From: Tenrec ecaudatus
Lineage: Eukaryota; Chordata; Mammalia; Afrosoricida; Tenrecidae
Direction: 5' to 3'
Length of the DNA: 64,000 bases
NCBI RefSeq assembly: GCF_050624435.1
Contig: NC_134539.1
Location: 122,867,525-122,931,524, forward strand
The translations under genes were made by a program, and so were the position numbers. Positions 62,468-64,000 of this stretch are shown here, in pieces (the stretch's first letter is position 1; every line of letters begins with the position of its first letter). The notes below the pieces were generated by a model. It was given only the letters and a program-made list of their open reading frames with translations, was not told the DNA's origin and did no database searches.

Positions 62468-62590
62468 GACAGGCCTTTTTACTCCTGTGAAAAGTTAACA
62501 GTTCTGGAACCCCCAGAGAGCAGTTCTTCTCGGTCCTAGAAGGCTGCTATGAGTCAGAATCAGCTCCTTGGCAGTGACGTTTATTCTGTA
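62468..62590 (+). repeat. AfroSINE 3' half
   Basis: TTTACTCCTGTGAAAAGTTA, GAGCAGTTCTTCTCGGTCC and GCTGCTATGAGTCAGAATC, with a tail GGCAGTGACG. Confidence 0.75.
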
Positions 62591-62659
62591 GGATTAAGGT
62601 TTGGGGTAGGCCTTCAACCAAGAGAGCAAGGACACAACCTGAGGAATGCATAACATTAT

Positions 62660-64000
62660 GGATTTTTTTTTTAACGTAAGCTGCAACTCAATTTTTTTTA
62701 ATTGTAGTATGGGTGGAAGTTTATAGAGTCCATTAGTTTTCCAATCAACTATTTATATACATTTGTTTAATGGTATTTGTTGCAATCCCCCCAATTACTA
62801 ATAGCATTCTTCCTGCTTCCTATTTCCATTCACTCTTCTTTCCTGCCCCTTCCTTCTGTCTGAGCTTTGTTTGGGGCAAATGCTGCTCTTTTGGTCTCCT
62901 GTGGTTGTATACATTTCTCCCTGGTGGTAGAATTCACTTTATTTATAGGCCTATCTATTGTTTGACTAGAAGTTGTTGCCTACAGGTGGGTTCAGCCAGC
63001 CTTGAAAGGTGTGCAAGGGCCGTGGTTTGGGGGATTTCACCAATTTCTGTCAGACTAGTAAGTTTGGTATTTTTTGTGATTTGGAGTTGTGGTCTACATT
63101 TTTCTCCCCCTCTAGTCAGGATCTTTAGTCATGTTCCCAATCAAAGCAGTTGCTAGTGGGAGCCGACTACCAGGTAGCTCTTCTGGGCTCAGGCTAGTGG
63201 AGGCGAGCAGCTCATCTGGTCTATTAGCCCTTTGGTTTTCTCCACTCTTTTTCAGTTCCCCATAGAGCCCATTGTTTGCATCTTGGGTGCTGGTCACAAG
63301 CTTTAAGACCCCAGTCTCCTTTCACTAAAGCAGGGAATAGAACGACCTGGGGGGGGCTTTGTCATGCTAATTGACCCAGCTGTCTCCCCACCCTGTGGTC
63401 CTAAATCTCCAACCCCAAGGCATTTAGTTCTGGCTACATTTTCAGGATTTTGTCTCCTGTATCCTCTATAGGGAATATCCATAGCATATGCAAAGACCTA
63501 TGTCAAATCCATATATACTTGTGACTATATTCCCATTTTTCTCCCCTCATTTTTGCTATTACTATTCTTGCAAGATATGTATATTGAAGTATTCATTTCT
63601 GTTGCTTTTTGCTCTTGTGCAACTCCCAGGATCTTACTTTGCCTTAATCAATATTTCCTTTCCTTTCACCTAAGTTAATATGCATCCACTTTCTAGTTAG
63701 TGATTTTCCTTCCTGATAACGATCCCAGAATGTTTCTTTCTGAATGTAAATTTTTTTTATAACACTGTTCTTATTTAACATCTTTCCTTTTGTGAAGGAC
63801 TTGTTTCACTCAGCATAATATCCTCCTGGTTCATCTATGTCATGAGGTGTTTTGGGGCTTCTTCACTAGTCTTTAAAGTTGTATAATATTCCATTGTGTG
63901 TATCCACCATCGTTCATTGATCCATTCAACCCATGAGGGGCACTGTGAATAATGCTGTCATGAACATGAGTGTACACATATTTATGTGTCATAGCCCAAG
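62660..64000 (-). mobile_element. L1 3' UTR into ORF2, running off the window
   Basis: A T-run and TTTTTAATTGTAGTATGGG open an antisense L1 3' UTR of another subfamily. From about 63790 antisense ORF2 appears (TTCACTCAGCATAATATCC, AATATTCCATTGTGTGTAT). The copy continues past position 64000. Confidence 0.78.

Noticed and set aside
19336-64000. A further protein-coding gene upstream of DHX40 (for example YPEL2, its neighbour in human as I recall)
   Set aside because: No conserved exon with splice sites was found in the right two thirds. All protein-like stretches were retroelement or processed-pseudogene sequence.

Overview
The window is mammalian nuclear DNA, almost certainly from an afrotherian (elephant, tenrec, golden mole and relatives). 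Three things suggest this: many tRNA-derived SINEs with the AfroSINE layout, LINEs of the RTE/BovB class, and many 5'-truncated L1 copies with one long pyrimidine/purine-biased 3' UTR type. The species cannot be fixed by reading alone.

Left third (about 1-19.3 kb): the 5' half of DHX40, a DEAH-box RNA helicase gene, on the minus strand. Ten consecutive coding exons can be placed to the base with intact GT/AG borders and a continuous frame: 18836-18947, 17831-17998, 15797-15942, 15097-15216, 14688-14915, 14245-14311, 13144-13275, 5516-5615, 3506-3592 and 3184-3366. They encode residues 1-447 plus two bases of the next codon, including every helicase motif from Walker A to QRSGRAGR. The remaining exons lie beyond position 1. 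The start codon sits in a CpG-rich promoter (about 18.48-19.33 kb).

Right two thirds (19.3-64 kb): no functional protein gene was found. It is layered retroelement debris. The main pieces are: (i) a 7-kb L1 at 28259-35288, bounded by a 13-bp target-site duplication (TSD), that has itself received several later insertions, including a TOMM6 processed pseudogene, a 405-bp solo LTR with a 6-bp TSD, and a 1.6-kb retrocopy-like block; (ii) a minus-strand class I endogenous retrovirus at 37031-42940 with two LTRs and a 4-bp GTAC duplication, reduced to gag remnants joined to an integrase tail; (iii) a ZFAND5 processed pseudogene around 47.9-48.6 kb; (iv) long plus-strand RTE copies at 49.7-54.9 kb; and (v) several solo LTRs, a recurrent LTR-like family not recognised by name, and about twenty AfroSINE copies.

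The parts do not form a joint system. The biology is one conserved housekeeping helicase gene beside gene-poor sequence that records successive retrotransposition. Many TSDs and nestings can be read directly and give a relative chronology. Repeat class names rest on recognition, not on a database search.
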